A DNA stretch of 64,000 nucleotides from JAIOSM01 sp964593725 (lineage in GTDB: Bacteria > Desulfobacterota > Desulfobacteria > Desulfobacterales > Desulfobacteraceae). The notes beneath the pieces were generated by a model. It had not been told where the DNA came from. It made no database searches and worked only from the letters and a program-made list of their open reading frames with translations. Positions 35,209 through 44,058 of the stretch are shown piece by piece (the first letter of the stretch is position 1; the number at the start of each line of letters is the position of its first letter). The stretch is taken from NCBI GenBank assembly GCA_964593725.1, contig CAZQJS010000004.1, positions 1 to 64,000 of the forward strand, given 5' to 3'. Position numbers and translations under genes: made by a program.

Positions 35209-36156
35209 ATGGACAGTTTAACAGAAAAGATAAGGGAACTTGCCTCGGGTCTTTTAAAGGATAACAAGGTCGATATTGTAATTGGTTTTACCCAGGGTAC
35301 AATACCCATGGCCACAAGTCCCAAGATTGCCAGAACCCCTGAACAGGCCATGGAATTTGTATGGAACAGCAACTGCTCGCTTAATCTTGCAAACTATCTT
35401 TCCAATCAAAAGGGCAGGATAGGGATTGTTGCCAAGGGCTGTGACTCAAGAAATATCATAAACCATATAATAGAGAATAAAATTTCAAGGGAGCAGCTCC
35501 ACATTATAGGTGTTCCCTGTACAGGCATGATTGACAAGGTTAAAACAGAATCAGCCGTTAAAGGTGAAATAGTTGATTTCTCAGAAGATCAAAATAAAAT
35601 TATTGTAAAGACAGAGTCAGATAAGAAAAGTCTTGATAAAAAAGATCTATTAAGATCCAACTGCATGACATGCACCCACCGCAACCCTGTTATTTATGAT
35701 GATCTTGCTTCAGACCTTGTTGAGGAGCAGGAGATTAAAGATCCTTTTGAAGATGTCAGGAAAATAGAAGAAATGGATTCCAATGAAAAATGGAACCATT
35801 TTGAAAGCCTTCTGGAAAACTGCATCAGATGTTATGCATGTAGAAATGCATGCCCCCTTTGTTACTGCCCCACATGTTTTGTTGACGAGTCAGATCCCCA
35901 GTGGGTTGGTAAAGGGAACAATAAAACTGATGTGCGGACTTTTCACTTCCTCAGGGCATACCATTGTGCAGGAAGATGCACTGATTGCGGTGCATGCGAA
36001 CAAGCCTGCCCCATGGATATCAAGGTCAGAGATTTTACAAGGAAGCTTAATAAGGATGCCTTGGAAATTTACGGCTGGGAAGCAGGACTTACTCTGGAAA
36101 AAAGACCTCCACTGGATACATTTAATCCGGAAGATCCTGACGATTTTATCAAGTAA
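35209..36156 (+). CDS. flxC: FlxC-like iron-sulfur protein
   Basis: A 315-residue soluble protein. The N-terminal half resembles FrhB-type flavoprotein segments (GIVAKGCDSRNIINHIIENK, IIGVPCTGMID, NCMTCTHRNP). The C-terminal half has two ferredoxin motifs, CIRCYACRNACPLCYCPTC and CTDCGACEQACPMDI. In Desulfovibrio-type flxABCD-hdrABC clusters such a protein relays electrons between the NADH module and HdrA. It begins 12 bases after flxD with an AGAGG site. The name follows from gene order and domain content, so FlxB/FlxC naming could be swapped. Confidence 0.8.
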   Translation: MDSLTEKIRELASGLLKDNKVDIVIGFTQGTIPMATSPKIARTPEQAMEFVWNSNCSLNLANYLSNQKGRIGIVAKGCDSRNIINHIIENKISREQLHIIGVPCTGMIDKVKTESAVKGEIVDFSEDQNKIIVKTESDKKSLDKKDLLRSNCMTCTHRNPVIYDDLASDLVEEQEIKDPFEDVRKIEEMDSNEKWNHFESLLENCIRCYACRNACPLCYCPTCFVDESDPQWVGKGNNKTDVRTFHFLRAYHCAGRCTDCGACEQACPMDIKVRDFTRKLNKDALEIYGWEAGLTLEKRPPLDTFNPEDPDDFIK

Positions 36157-36173
36157 AGTAAAAGGTAAGCAAT

Positions 36174-37226
36174 ATGAAAGTCATTAAAATTGATAAAAGC
36201 AGCTGGGCCAAGGGAATTGATAAAGCAAGGGAGACATATCAACTTTTCGGTCCTGTAAAAGATAAAACCATTGTTGTTTTTAAAGTTCTTGATCAGGGAG
36301 TACTACCTGAAATGGAGTATACAGATTCAGTGCTCTCTGCAAAATCTGTAGTATTCCCCCAGACAGAAAAGATTCTTGGTGCATCCCTGGATGAGTCCCA
36401 TGAAGATCATCACATATTAAAACGGCCTGACACAGATTATTCTCCCAGGGCTGTTCTCGGAATAAGGCCGTTTGATGCAAGGGCACTTAAACTTGTACAG
36501 CTCAATTTTGACACAAAGGATTACCGTGACCCTTACTGGTGTGATTCCTATGAAGCTACAACCTTTATCGGCCTTGCAGTCAATGAACCTTCAGTCTTTG
36601 ATTTTTCAACAAGGACAGGAACAGGCCCCTTTGATGAAGAGGGCCTTGATGTTCTCCTTGTTGATGTTAAGGATGAATATCTTGGAAAGGTACTCACTGA
36701 TAAGGGTGAAGCATTTCTCAAGGCAGCAGGTTTTACACAAGAGGCTGATGCAAAAGCAGCACTTAAAATCATTGATGATTTGAAAACCAATGCTGAAAAA
36801 TCAATTACCGCTGAAATTAACACTGATAAATTAAAGGGCAAAACAATACTTGAACTCTATGAAGCACCGTTCTGGGATGATCTTGCATTCTCCTGTATAA
36901 ACTGCGGTACCTGTACATATGTATGCCCCACATGCTGGTGTTTTGACATTCAGGATGAGGCAAGGGGTAAATCATGCTCCAGGTTCAGAAACTGGGATAC
37001 CTGCATGGATCCATTATTCACCCTCCATGGTTCAGGACACAATCCAAGGGGTGAAAAAACCCAGAGGGTAAGACAGCGGTTCATGCATAAGTTAAAATAT
37101 TTCCTTGATAAATATGATGCCGGAATCATGTGTGTTGGTTGCGGCAGATGTGTAAAACATTGTCCTGTCAATATTGATATTCGTGAGGTGTGCAATACTA
37201 TGAACTCTTATGAGAAACAAGAATAG
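36174..37226 (+). CDS. flxB: FlxB-like iron-sulfur protein (AsrA/hydrogenase-beta type)
   Basis: A 350-residue protein like the anaerobic sulfite reductase AsrA and the HydB-type beta subunit of sulfhydrogenases. The N-terminal half is cofactor-free (LGIRPFDARALKLVQLNFD, DSYEATTFIGLAVNEP). The C-terminal part has CINCGTCTYVCPTCWCFD and CVGCGRCVKHCPVNIDI for two [4Fe-4S] clusters. It pairs with the FAD/NAD protein encoded next, as AsrA does with AsrB. It starts 17 bases after flxC with a good AAGGTAAGC site. Confidence 0.85.
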   Translation: MKVIKIDKSSWAKGIDKARETYQLFGPVKDKTIVVFKVLDQGVLPEMEYTDSVLSAKSVVFPQTEKILGASLDESHEDHHILKRPDTDYSPRAVLGIRPFDARALKLVQLNFDTKDYRDPYWCDSYEATTFIGLAVNEPSVFDFSTRTGTGPFDEEGLDVLLVDVKDEYLGKVLTDKGEAFLKAAGFTQEADAKAALKIIDDLKTNAEKSITAEINTDKLKGKTILELYEAPFWDDLAFSCINCGTCTYVCPTCWCFDIQDEARGKSCSRFRNWDTCMDPLFTLHGSGHNPRGEKTQRVRQRFMHKLKYFLDKYDAGIMCVGCGRCVKHCPVNIDIREVCNTMNSYEKQE

Positions 37227-37246
37227 CGGACATAAGGAGAAGAAAG

Positions 37247-38092
37247 ATGGAAAACCCCTATTTACCATATCCGGTTCGCATTGATGATATTCAAATAGCA
37301 ACTGAGGATAAGTCCCTTAAAACTTTTAAATTTGTCTTTTTAAACGAGGGCGATGAAGAAAAATTTTCATATAAGGCAGGTCAGTTTGCCGAGCTTTCCA
37401 TTCCCGGTGTTGGAGAGATCCCCATTGGAATCGCCTCTTCCCCCACGGAAAAAGGATTTGTCAAATTCACTGTGTTTAAAACCGGAGTTGTAACCTCATA
37501 TCTTCACAATATGAAGGTTGGAGATATCATGGGCATCCGGGGACCCCTTGGCAACTGGTACCCCTGGGATATTCTGGAAAACAAGAATGTTGTGATCATC
37601 GGCGGAGGTTTTGCCTTTACCACGCTGCGTTCTTCCATCATTTATATGCTGGAGCCTTCCAACAGATCAAAATTTAAAAACATTGATGTTGTCTATGGAG
37701 CAAGATCTCCTGGTATGCTGCTGTACAGAGAAGAGCTCTTTGAGTGGGAGAAACGGGATGATATAAACATGCACATCACTGTTGACGGGACAGATGATCC
37801 TGACTGGAAATACAATAAAGGTTTTGTTCCCACAATTGTTGAAGAAAAGGCACCTGAAGCTGATGCAGACTCCTATGCCATTGTCTGCGGGCCTCCCATA
37901 ATGATCAAATTCACCCAGCCTTCTCTGGAGAAACTTGGGTATAAACCGGATCAGATCATAATGTCCCTGGAAAACAGAATGAAGTGCGGTATAGGCATGT
38001 GCGGAAGATGCAATATAGGTAAAGAACTTGTATGCAAGGACGGCCCGGTATTTACCCTTGAGGAGATTAACAAGACTCCCAAGGAGTATTAA
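37247..38092 (+). CDS. flxA: FlxA-like FAD/NAD(P)H oxidoreductase (AsrB type)
   Basis: A 281-residue ferredoxin-NADP reductase-fold protein: FAD domain (KAGQFAELSIPGVGEIPIGI), NAD(P) site VVIIGGGFAFTTLRS, and a C-terminal [2Fe-2S] binding motif in CGIGMCGRCNIGKELVCKDGP. It is the NAD(H) entry point of the FlxABCD-HdrABC complex, which in Desulfovibrio has been proposed to bifurcate electrons from NADH to ferredoxin and a disulfide. It has an AAGGAGAAG site. It is the last gene of the hdr-flx operon; miaA follows at once. Confidence 0.88.
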   Translation: MENPYLPYPVRIDDIQIATEDKSLKTFKFVFLNEGDEEKFSYKAGQFAELSIPGVGEIPIGIASSPTEKGFVKFTVFKTGVVTSYLHNMKVGDIMGIRGPLGNWYPWDILENKNVVIIGGGFAFTTLRSSIIYMLEPSNRSKFKNIDVVYGARSPGMLLYREELFEWEKRDDINMHITVDGTDDPDWKYNKGFVPTIVEEKAPEADADSYAIVCGPPIMIKFTQPSLEKLGYKPDQIIMSLENRMKCGIGMCGRCNIGKELVCKDGPVFTLEEINKTPKEY

Positions 38093-38099
38093 ACAGCCT

Positions 38100-39026
38100 T
38101 TGATATCAAATCCAACTAAGAAAATAGTTGTCATATGCGGCCCCACCGGGGTCGGGAAAACAGGGTTTGCAATTAAGCTTGCCAGACGTTTTTCAGGAGA
38201 AATTATTGGCGCAGATTCCATGCAGGTTTATAAATGGATGGATATTGGAAGTGCCAAACCAACTGCTGAAGAGCAGAAGGAAGCTGTACATCATCTGATC
38301 GATGTTGTGAATCCCGATGAAACGTTTGACGCAGGAACCTTTATAAATCTTGCTGACAAAGCAATATCCGATATAATTTCAAGGGGTAAACTTCCCATTG
38401 TTGCAGGAGGAACCGGACTCTACATACGAGCTCTTCTCCATGGGCTTTTCCGCCAAAAACAAGCAGACCCGGATATAATTTTAAAACTCACAAAAGAGTT
38501 GGAAGAGTTTGGCAGAGATCATCTTCATGCAAGACTTGCCAGGATTGATCCTTTTATTGCAAAAGCAGTGCACCCCAATGATTCATTCCGGGTGATAAAC
38601 GCCCTTGAAGTTTATGAAAGCACTGGCAGAATCAAGTCTGAGCAGCTTAAGGAACATGGATTTGAAAATGAAAGATACTCTTCAATAAAATTTGCTCTTT
38701 TCATGGCCAGGGAAAAGCTCTATGAAAGGATAAATAAAAGAGTTGAAATCATGATGGATCAAGGGTTTTTAGATGAAGTCAAGGGGCTTTTAAAAAGAGG
38801 TTGTTCTCCTGACTTAAAACCAATGCAGTCCATCGGTTATAAACATATTTGTGATTATTTAAATAATAAAAATAGTTATGATGAGGCAATATCTCTTTTA
38901 AAGCGTGATACAAGACGTTTTGCAAAAAGACAGTTTACATGGTTCAAAAGGGAAAAAAATATTATCTGGCTTAAACCCCATGAGGTTGAAAAAGCTTCCA
39001 GGCTTATTATTGATTTTATAAAATGA
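38100..39026 (+). CDS. miaA: tRNA dimethylallyltransferase
   Basis: About 308 residues from a TTG at 38100 with AAGGAG upstream (38081-38086). No ATG exists before the P-loop, and the longer frame to 38028 would overlap flxA by 65 bases. Motifs: ICGPTGVGKTGFAIKLA (P-loop), GADSMQVYKWMDIGSAKP and PIVAGGTGLYIRALLHG. MiaA adds the dimethylallyl group to A37 of tRNAs reading UNN codons; many bacterial tRNA-Sec species are also substrates. It begins 7 bases after flxA. Confidence 0.93.
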   Translation: MISNPTKKIVVICGPTGVGKTGFAIKLARRFSGEIIGADSMQVYKWMDIGSAKPTAEEQKEAVHHLIDVVNPDETFDAGTFINLADKAISDIISRGKLPIVAGGTGLYIRALLHGLFRQKQADPDIILKLTKELEEFGRDHLHARLARIDPFIAKAVHPNDSFRVINALEVYESTGRIKSEQLKEHGFENERYSSIKFALFMAREKLYERINKRVEIMMDQGFLDEVKGLLKRGCSPDLKPMQSIGYKHICDYLNNKNSYDEAISLLKRDTRRFAKRQFTWFKREKNIIWLKPHEVEKASRLIIDFIK

Positions 39027-39031
39027 TCCCT

Positions 39032-39060
39032 TTGACATATCTTGATAATTTATATATTCT
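39032..39060 (+). promoter_or_regulatory. Candidate sigma70 promoter for the LpoA-like gene
   Basis: TTGACA (39032-39037), a 17-base spacer and TATTCT (39055-39060), about 45 bases before the start codon at 39106. Confidence 0.55.
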
Positions 39061-39105
39061 CTTAATTCTGGAATTACTGACTTAATTAACCTAGGGAAAA
39101 ATATT

Positions 39106-40761
39106 ATGAAGAACAGAAACCAGGGAAAGTCGACTTTATCACTTATTATCCTTGTAACACTCCTTACTCTGATGTTATTTCCCTCCTGTGGACAAAAAAA
39201 GGTAAAAAAACCACTGGAAGAGAGTAAAACAGTGGATAATATTCCAATTACAGAAGAAGATATCCTTGACCAGGATATTGACTGGTCTGACAAGGAAAAA
39301 CAGGCAGTTCTATATAAAATATTGATGAAAGAGGCTGAAAAATACCTTTTTGAAGAGAATATTCCAAGAACACTTGCTGTTTATGATAGAGCTTTCACCA
39401 TTGCAATGGATTCTCAGAAACCAGCTCTGAAAGAAAAAATTGACCGTATATTTGTAAGAGCTGACATTTCAATGCTGGAGGAATTATATAACAGTGGGAA
39501 CCTTAATGCTCTTGAGCCTTTTTTTATTTACCATCTTGGATTGAATTATGTAATGGATAAAAAATATACCAGTGCAGAAAAGATTTTATCCTCTTTTGAA
39601 GAAAAATATCCATCCCATATGCATTATGATGAATTGTGTCAATTGTTAAGGATTGCAAGGGAGAACATGTTTAACAAAGATACAATCGGCTGTCTTCTCC
39701 CTTTGTCCGGCAAGTATGGAAAATTTGGCCAGAAAGCTTTGAGCGGTATTGAGCTGGCCCTGAAGGATTTCCAGGATAAATATAATAAAAAGATAGTTAT
39801 TCTTATCAAAGACACCGGAGGTGATAAGAAAAGAGCAGTTGAATGTGCAGAAGAGCTCTGCAGCAAACGAGTTTCCTCCATTATAGGACCCATGGTAACA
39901 GCCCTGGCCGTATCAAAGGTTGCACAAGCCCATGAAACTCCCATGATTGCCATGACCCAGAAAAAACTAAACACCAATGGAGAAAAATTTGTCTTTTCCA
40001 ATTTTATAACCCCTGAACTTCAGACAAAGGCACTTGTGATCTATGCATTTTCCCAGCTTAAGGTTAAAAAGTTTGCCATTTTTTACCCCAGGGACAGGTA
40101 TGGGAAAAAATATATGAACCTTTTCTGGGACTGGGTAAACAAGGCAGGAGGAGAGGTCAGGGCAGTGGAATCATATAACCCTGAGGATACAGATTTCGGC
40201 ACACAATTAAAGAAAATATCAGGCGAATACTACCTTGATAAGTCAGAGCTTAAAGGCTCCAAGATAGATAAAAGGAAAAATTTAAAAATTGATTTTAAGG
40301 CAATTTTTATCCCTGATATTTCATCAAATATTGCCCAGATACTTCCCCAGCTTGCCTATAATGACATTGTTGATGTTTATCTTCTGGGCACCAAATTATG
40401 GCACAGAAAGAATCTTTTAAAGGATGCAGAAGGATATAATAAAAATTCCATAATCATGGAAGGGTATTTTGCCGAGAGTAAAAACAAGCGTGTTAAAAAA
40501 TTCACCAGTGATTTTACTGAACTTTACGGCACTGAGCCTTCATTTATTGAGGCAATCGCCTATGATACAGCATCCATGCTCTTTGAAATCCTTGGCAGTG
40601 ATGAGGTCAATACAAAACAGGAGCTGAAAGATCAGATTGCAGGAGGAAAGATATTTGACGGTGTGACCGGCAGAACCTATTTTGATGAAAACGGTGAACT
40701 TCACAAAAAACTGTATTATCTGACCATACGGAATAATAAGTTTGTAGAGATTAAACGTTAA
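39106..40761 (+). CDS. LpoA-like periplasmic lipoprotein (TPR plus periplasmic-binding fold)
   Basis: A 551-residue lipoprotein with a lipobox at MLFPSC near residue 27. The N-terminal part is helical and TPR-like (residues 60-190). The rest is a type-I periplasmic binding fold beginning IGCLLPLSGKYGKFGQKALSG, with SIIGPMVTALAVSKVAQAHE and AIFYPRDRYGKKYMNLFW. The layout is that of the outer-membrane penicillin-binding protein activator LpoA and related branched-chain amino-acid binding-like proteins. A cell-wall role is inferred from architecture. It is convergent with the phosphofructokinase gene, overlapping by 11 bases at the stop codons. Confidence 0.8.
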   Translation: MKNRNQGKSTLSLIILVTLLTLMLFPSCGQKKVKKPLEESKTVDNIPITEEDILDQDIDWSDKEKQAVLYKILMKEAEKYLFEENIPRTLAVYDRAFTIAMDSQKPALKEKIDRIFVRADISMLEELYNSGNLNALEPFFIYHLGLNYVMDKKYTSAEKILSSFEEKYPSHMHYDELCQLLRIARENMFNKDTIGCLLPLSGKYGKFGQKALSGIELALKDFQDKYNKKIVILIKDTGGDKKRAVECAEELCSKRVSSIIGPMVTALAVSKVAQAHETPMIAMTQKKLNTNGEKFVFSNFITPELQTKALVIYAFSQLKVKKFAIFYPRDRYGKKYMNLFWDWVNKAGGEVRAVESYNPEDTDFGTQLKKISGEYYLDKSELKGSKIDKRKNLKIDFKAIFIPDISSNIAQILPQLAYNDIVDVYLLGTKLWHRKNLLKDAEGYNKNSIIMEGYFAESKNKRVKKFTSDFTELYGTEPSFIEAIAYDTASMLFEILGSDEVNTKQELKDQIAGGKIFDGVTGRTYFDENGELHKKLYYLTIRNNKFVEIKR

Positions 40762-42079
40762 AAAATCCTTCCTGGCCTGTTGCCTCAAGAACTGACTGCC
40801 ATAACCTTCCTTCAGGATCAACGTTTTTCCTTTTGCCGGCAGATGCATCCATGGGTATATGGACATAGTGATTGTTCCAGAAACTTATGAGAAGCTTTGT
40901 CTTGCCTGCCATGCCGGCATGGACAGCATCCCTTCCCAGCAGACCGCAAAACACACTGTCATTTGCATTGGCAGGAAGACTTCTGATCATGTAGCTTGGA
41001 TCAATATATTTAAGGGAAACAGGTATCTTCTTTTTTGTAAACCATTTACTGATTTCCTCTTTTAAAAATATGCCAATGTCATTGAGTTTTAAATTGCCCG
41101 ATGCATCATACTCTTTTTTTTGATTTTTAAAAAAGTTCTGGCCTGCACCTTCGGCAGTTATTATCACAGCATGTTTACTGATTTTGATCCTGTTCTCCAG
41201 GGCATTTAAGAAACCGTTTGTTCCGTAAAGATCAATGTCAACCTCGGGGATGAGGACAAAGTTTGCATCCTGCTGGGCCAGGGCAGCAGTTGCTGCAAGG
41301 AATCCAGAGTGCCTTCCCATAAGTTTGATCAGACCCACGCCATTGGGATATGCTTCTGCTTCATTATGGGCACCTTTGATGGCATCGGTTGCAATATCAA
41401 CGGCAGTATCAAATCCAAAGGATCTTGATACAAGATGAATGTCATTGTCAATGGTTTTTGGAATGCCAACAATGCTGATTTTAAGCTTTCGTTCAAGAAC
41501 CTCTTCAGAGATTTTTTTTGCGGCCATTAGTGTGCCGTCGCCTCCTACCATGAAAAGAATACTGATGTTCATTCTTTCAAGGCAGTCAACAACAAGGGAA
41601 ATATCCTGGGATCCCCGGGAAGAACCTAAAATGGTACCGCCGGTATCCTGGATGCCTGCAACAGACTTTGGGTTCAAATCAATTAATTCATGGCCATAGT
41701 CAGGTATGAACCCTTCCAGACCATGCTTGATCCCGTAGATGTTTTTAACATTATAATTGTGAAAAAGTTCCAGAACCACAGCGCGGATAATATCATTAAG
41801 GCCCGGGCATAACCCGCCGCAGGTTGCAATGGCACATTTTACCTTACTTGGATCAAAATATATCTTTTCCCTGGGCCCTGAAAGCTCAAAGCCCTGCATA
41901 TTTCCATCTCTTGTAAGGTCATATATCAGATGACTTGTTTTTATATTAACAAGAACTTTGTCCTTGTCTGCAATAAACCTTTTGCTGAGTTTTCCCTTGT
42001 TCTTTTTTTTGATGGGGGAGTCAATTTTGGCCTGGCCAAGGGTTAAAATTTCCGTGTCTAACATGTTATCATTGTTCAT
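40751..42079 (-). CDS. 6-phosphofructokinase, ATP-type
   Basis: A 442-residue PFK of the long form, with a leader of about 85 residues before the nucleotide site. Motifs: ATCGGLCPGLNDIIRA, MVGGDGTLMAA, the catalytic GIPKTIDNDI, and LMGRHSGFLAATAALA for fructose-6-phosphate binding. The GGDGT form rather than GGDD indicates ATP rather than pyrophosphate as donor. It phosphorylates fructose-6-phosphate. A GGAGG site precedes the ATG, which overlaps the kdsD stop as ATGA, so the two genes are coupled. Confidence 0.9.
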   Translation of the reverse strand: MNNDNMLDTEILTLGQAKIDSPIKKKNKGKLSKRFIADKDKVLVNIKTSHLIYDLTRDGNMQGFELSGPREKIYFDPSKVKCAIATCGGLCPGLNDIIRAVVLELFHNYNVKNIYGIKHGLEGFIPDYGHELIDLNPKSVAGIQDTGGTILGSSRGSQDISLVVDCLERMNISILFMVGGDGTLMAAKKISEEVLERKLKISIVGIPKTIDNDIHLVSRSFGFDTAVDIATDAIKGAHNEAEAYPNGVGLIKLMGRHSGFLAATAALAQQDANFVLIPEVDIDLYGTNGFLNALENRIKISKHAVIITAEGAGQNFFKNQKKEYDASGNLKLNDIGIFLKEEISKWFTKKKIPVSLKYIDPSYMIRSLPANANDSVFCGLLGRDAVHAGMAGKTKLLISFWNNHYVHIPMDASAGKRKNVDPEGRLWQSVLEATGQEGFFNV

Positions 42080-43056
42080 GTTGTTCCTCCATTGAATTTT
42101 AAGGCGCCCTTTCCAAGGATGTCGTGCAGGTGAAGAATCCCCTTAAGTCTGTATTCAGGGTCAACAACCGGCAGCACTGTTATCTGATGGGTTTCCATGT
42201 CATATAAGGCTTTATGAAGGTATGAATCACCTGATACGGATTTTGGAGATACTGTCATGATGGAATCAACACTCTGGGTAATATCCATTGTGCCATGGGC
42301 AATACTGTGTCTGATATCTCCATCGGTAATAATACCGGCAATTGTATTGTCATGATCAAGGATCAATACTGCCCCTAGTTTATATTGTTCAATAACTCTG
42401 ATTGCTTTTTCTACGGAGCATTCCCTTGGGACAACAGGGGATTTTGACAAGGGCAGCATAATATCCTTAACTTTTGATTTTAACCTGTGCCCAAGTGCTC
42501 CTCCTGGGTGTGACTTTTCAAAATCTTTTTTTTTAAAATCTTTTTTGTTAATCAGAGCAACAGCCAGGGCATCTCCCATGGCAAGCTGGGCAGTTGTGCT
42601 GGATGTAGGTGCAAGCCCAAGGGGGCAGGCCTCTTTTTCAACTCCTGTATCAATGACAATGTCACTGAGTTTTGCCATTGTTGAACCAGTATCTCCGGTA
42701 AAGGCAATGATTTTACAATTAAGAGCTTTAATTGAGGGTATAAAGCGGTTAAGTTCTTCAGTCTCGCCGCTGTTTGATATTACAAGTATGATATCATTGT
42801 TTTTTACTATACCAAGATCACCATGCATTGCCTCCACTGGATGGAGAAAGAGTGAGTTTGTTCCAGTACTTGTAAGTGTTGCCACAATCTTTTTCCCAAT
42901 AAGGCCTGATTTTCCAATTCCTGAGATTATAAGCCTTCCAGTTGAAGAAAAGATAAGTTCAACCATTTGTTCAAAGGAAGTATCAATTTTCCGGGTCAAA
43001 TCAAGAATGCTTGCAGCTTCAAGCTTTAAAACATTTATTGCATCATCTATAATCAT
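42076..43056 (-). CDS. kdsD: Arabinose-5-phosphate isomerase
   Basis: A 326-residue protein with an SIS domain (GRLIISGIGKSGLIGKKIVA, HPVEAMHGDLG, VISNSGETEEL) followed by tandem CBS domains (about 205-320, MLPLSKSPVVPRE and VDSIMTVSPKSVS). It interconverts ribulose-5-phosphate and arabinose-5-phosphate, the first committed step to Kdo for lipopolysaccharide. The other Kdo genes are not in the window. GutQ is the close alternative name. It is the first gene of a kdsD-pfk pair on the minus strand; a weak promoter (TTTAAA-N17-TATACT) can be drawn about 80 bases upstream. Confidence 0.9.
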   Translation of the reverse strand: MIIDDAINVLKLEAASILDLTRKIDTSFEQMVELIFSSTGRLIISGIGKSGLIGKKIVATLTSTGTNSLFLHPVEAMHGDLGIVKNNDIILVISNSGETEELNRFIPSIKALNCKIIAFTGDTGSTMAKLSDIVIDTGVEKEACPLGLAPTSSTTAQLAMGDALAVALINKKDFKKKDFEKSHPGGALGHRLKSKVKDIMLPLSKSPVVPRECSVEKAIRVIEQYKLGAVLILDHDNTIAGIITDGDIRHSIAHGTMDITQSVDSIMTVSPKSVSGDSYLHKALYDMETHQITVLPVVDPEYRLKGILHLHDILGKGALKFNGGTT

Positions 43057-43169
43057 TGTTATTGTTCACAGTCAAAAGGTTTAGGTTGAAAAGCTCTGTA
43101 CCTGCCTGAATTTTAAATTTAATATTTTGCAGTATACCACTTTTAATGCTGTTTTTAAACATGATTTAA

Positions 43170-44057
43170 TTAACCCCTGGGATGGAATTTTTTGTGCATT
43201 TTCTGCAGATAATCCCTTGATACATGGGTATATATCTGGGTTGTTGAAATGTCAGAATGGCCAAGCATGGTCTGAACCGAACGCAGATCAGCACCTCCTT
43301 CAAGAAGATGTGTCGCAAAGGAGTGGCGGAAGGTGTGGGGAGTTATCTTTTTATTGATGCTGCTTGCCCTTGCATATTGTTTTAGTAATTTCCAGAATCC
43401 CTGGCGGGTCATTGGTTTTCCTGCCCTTGCAACAAAAAGATAGTAACTTGGTATGTTTTTCAGCATCAGAGGTCTTGCAAGGGTGATCCACTCCTGTACC
43501 CTGTCGCAGGCATAGGAGCCAATGGGAACTGCTCTCTCTTTTGCGCCCTTACCGAAAATCCTGACAAATCCTGCTTCAAGGTTTATATTTTCCATTTTCA
43601 TGGAAACAAGTTCAGAGACCCTGAGCCCGGCACCATAGAGTACTTCAAGCATTGCTGCGTTGCGTATACCCCTCGGGTTTGAAGTATCCACAGAATCAAT
43701 GAGATGGGCCATCTCCTCCCGGGTAATCACCTGGGGCAGGGCAAGTCCTGTTTTTGGAATGTCAATGTTTCTTACAGGGTCAAAATCAATAAGCTTTTCT
43801 CCCGTGAGAAATTTATAAAAGCCACGCAGGGTCACGATATGTCTTGCCCTTGATTTTGCAGAAAGACCTTTTTTTTCAAGATCAATGATCCAGCTTAATA
43901 TGGTTGCAGTATCACTCTGGTCAATTGCACTTATTTTGTTTTTTTGGAGAAAATCAATGAACAATGCAAGATCCCGGGAGTATGATTCAATGCTGTTGGC
44001 TGAAAGCCCCTTTTCCATTAAAAGATGATCTAAATATTGCTGGGTAAGATCATCCAT
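43170..44057 (-). CDS. xerD: Site-specific tyrosine recombinase XerD
   Basis: The 295-residue form begins MDDLTQQYLDHLLMEKGLSA, the normal XerD N-terminus, just past the pepP stop. Frames starting at 44078 would overlap that gene. Catalytic residues: Arg in YGAGLRVSELVSM, His-x-x-Arg in TPHTFRHSFATHLLEGG, His in MLGHSDISTTQIYTH and the nucleophile Tyr in that same segment. XerD with XerC resolves chromosome dimers at dif. It lacks mobile-element context and follows a housekeeping gene, so it is the chromosomal recombinase rather than a phage integrase. Confidence 0.88.
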   Translation of the reverse strand: MDDLTQQYLDHLLMEKGLSANSIESYSRDLALFIDFLQKNKISAIDQSDTATILSWIIDLEKKGLSAKSRARHIVTLRGFYKFLTGEKLIDFDPVRNIDIPKTGLALPQVITREEMAHLIDSVDTSNPRGIRNAAMLEVLYGAGLRVSELVSMKMENINLEAGFVRIFGKGAKERAVPIGSYACDRVQEWITLARPLMLKNIPSYYLFVARAGKPMTRQGFWKLLKQYARASSINKKITPHTFRHSFATHLLEGGADLRSVQTMLGHSDISTTQIYTHVSRDYLQKMHKKFHPRG

Positions 44058-44058
44058 G

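Noticed and set aside
43170..44057. Phage integrase marking a mobile island
   Set aside because: The sequence is of XerD type, sits among housekeeping genes, and no att-like repeats or tRNA gene are adjacent.
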